Below are positions 62,800-64,000 of a stretch of 64,000 bases of DNA, one piece after another. Under the pieces are notes generated by a model that searched no databases, was not told the origin of the DNA, and was given only the letters and a program-made list of their open reading frames with translations. The translations under genes were made by a program, and so were the position numbers. Origin of the DNA: Corynespora cassiicola (taxonomy: Eukaryota; Ascomycota; Dothideomycetes; Pleosporales; Corynesporascaceae); the NCBI GenBank assembly GCA_022059125.1, contig JAEUWY010000022.1, positions 52,332 through 116,331 of the forward strand, written 5' to 3'. Every line of letters begins with the position of its first letter. Position 1 is the stretch's first letter.

Positions 62800-63913
62800 T
62801 TAAATTTCTATTTTCTTTAAATACAGATAAGATAGAATTTTAATTTTTAACATTTAAAGAAAAAGTTAATCTTTTATATAAAACTAATATATCTATTATA
62901 ACTATTTCTAATATATTAAATAAAAATAAAAAAAGTATTTATAATACTATACAACGTATTAAAAGAAAAAAAAATTATTTAATAGTATAATAAAAGATAG
63001 AAATCAGAATAAAATAAAGCTATTAAAAAGAAATAAAAGAATTATTAATAGAGATTTAATTAAAAGAACTAAAAAAACAAAAAAAAATATTATAAGAAAA
63101 TAATATAAAAATATTTAAAAAAAAGCTTATAAAAATATTTAATAAAAAAATTATAGTATAAATATTACTACTAAAAAGCTGTATTTAAATAAAAAAAAGC
63201 TAAAAAAAAAATTAAAATAAGTAAAAAAAAAATTAAAAAATTTAGAAAATATTAATTTTAATAAAATTTTATTTTTTAATAAGTTAGTAATAGAAAAAAG
63301 CTTTAGTTTTAGACAGAAACATAAAAAAAAAAAAAAAAAAGAGTAAAAGCTAAATTAGCTTTTATAAAATTAAATTATAAGTAAAAAAAAAAATTTAAAA
63401 TTAATTAAAAATTAATTATAATTTTTTTAATTTAATTACTTTTTTAAAAAATTAGTATAAATTAAATTATAGCTTAAAATATTGTTATATTAGTATAGAG
63501 AGCTATTTAGATAGAAAAAAGATTAGAATTAGTATTTATTAAAACATCTAATTCTAAAAATAACTTTAATAAAATAGATTATATATAAAAAGTATTAAAA
63601 TTGATTATTAAAAAACAAATAAAACCCGGTTAGTTTATATACCTTTTTTTTATTTTTTTATTAAATTTTTTTTTTATTAAATTTTTTTTTATTAAATTTA
63701 TTATTTAATTAAATTTATTAAATTAAATATTAATTATAAAAATAATACAAATACTAATTAGTTTATAGACTGGAAATTTTAACAAAATAATTTAAAAATT
63801 TATATAACTAAACCAGTTTTAAAATAGTTTAAAAGAAATAAAATTTAATTTTTTTAATATCTAGCTTATAGCCCAGACTTAGCACCTATAAAAAACGTCT
63901 AAGCTATATTAAA
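62800..63913 (+). pseudogene. Tc1-like transposase E, degraded and cut by the telomere
   Basis: The plus-strand relic follows the same path as copy C reversed: an N-terminal Lys/Asn-rich part, then the region around 63760-63830 that in copy C reads W.FQQDNLKIHTAK. Many TAA/TAG codons. It ends mid-block at 63913. Confidence 0.7.
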
Positions 63914-64000
63914 GGGTTTTAGGGTTAGGGTTAGGGTTAGGGTTAGGGTTAGGGTTAGGGTTAGGGTTAGGGTTAGGGTTAGGGTTAGGGTTAGGGTTAG
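63914..64000 (+). repeat. Telomere, (TTAGGG)n
   Basis: 87 bases to the window edge. The first unit is irregular (GGGTTTTAGGG), then perfect TTAGGG repeats. The G-rich strand runs 5' to 3' off the right edge, as at a right chromosome end. There is no telomere-linked helicase gene or other subtelomeric gene in the last 10 kb. Confidence 0.98.

Larger units (their letters stand above)
54519..63913 (+). mobile_element. Tc1-like transposon E, split by a gypsy element and truncated by the telomere
   Basis: Starts CAGAGAGGTGAT after TA (54517-54518), continues at 62383 after gypsy element 4, and runs through a degraded plus-strand transposase to 63913. There the telomere repeat replaces the rest of the gene. 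The last readable transposase region (63740-63913) covers the block from the QDN..IHTAK motif to the SPDLAPIKN.W motif, in RIP-altered form, and stops in the latter. Length in hand is about 1.54 kb. The missing 3' quarter is seen in copy C at 39363-39560. Confidence 0.8.

Overview
The window is the right end of a chromosome of a filamentous ascomycete (Pezizomycotina). A Dothideomycete is likely, but that is inference. It ends in an uninterrupted (TTAGGG)n tract at 63914-64000. Most of the DNA is extremely AT-rich and saturated with TA dinucleotides. Its transposon reading frames are riddled with TAA/TAG stops, which is the signature of repeat-induced point mutation (RIP). Short fungal introns (about 50-110 bp, GT-AG, one probable GC-AG) split the real genes.

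Layout. 1-21968 is a nest of elements: a RIP-degraded Tc1-like transposon holds an LTR element at its left (running off the window) and a Ty3/gypsy element (1707-21075). That gypsy element holds a second gypsy element in reverse orientation (2285-9048) and a perfectly preserved Ty1/copia element (11780-17421). 23653-31511 is a third, different gypsy element with a chromodomain. 31950-36345 is a GC-balanced island with one HET-domain gene. 36746-42933 is two pieces of Tc1-like elements in opposite orientation, carrying two Fot1/pogo-type transposons and a solo LTR. 42934-44290 is AT-rich with minisatellites. 44295-53791 is the main gene island. 54519-63913 is a Tc1-like element split by an inverted copy of the third gypsy element and cut off by the telomere.

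The main island holds three genes. On the minus strand is a 1642-residue secreted chitinase in eight exons (49723 down to 44295). It has an N-terminal region resembling NucA/NucB nucleases, a Lys-Arg processing site, two hevein-type chitin-binding domains, a GH18 domain, a Cys-rich repeat block and a C-terminal Cys-containing domain. Divergent from it is a five-exon gene (51480-53791) for a secreted protein with one LysM and eleven hevein-type domains. Between them lies an unrecognised 217-residue intracellular protein (50567-51220). The pairing of a killer-toxin-like chitinase with a LysM/hevein protein is known in fungi. The nuclease-like N-terminus and the orphan gene between the two suggest, as a hypothesis, a secreted antagonism system of delivery chitinase, cargo and self-protection.

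The two chitin genes and the HET gene (a non-self recognition type) all lie between two inverted 7.85-kb gypsy copies (23653-31511 and 54531-62382), so the whole 23-kb block could in principle be inverted by recombination. The copia element has identical LTRs and an open 1616-codon frame inside heavily RIPped DNA, so it arrived after RIP had acted on its host elements.
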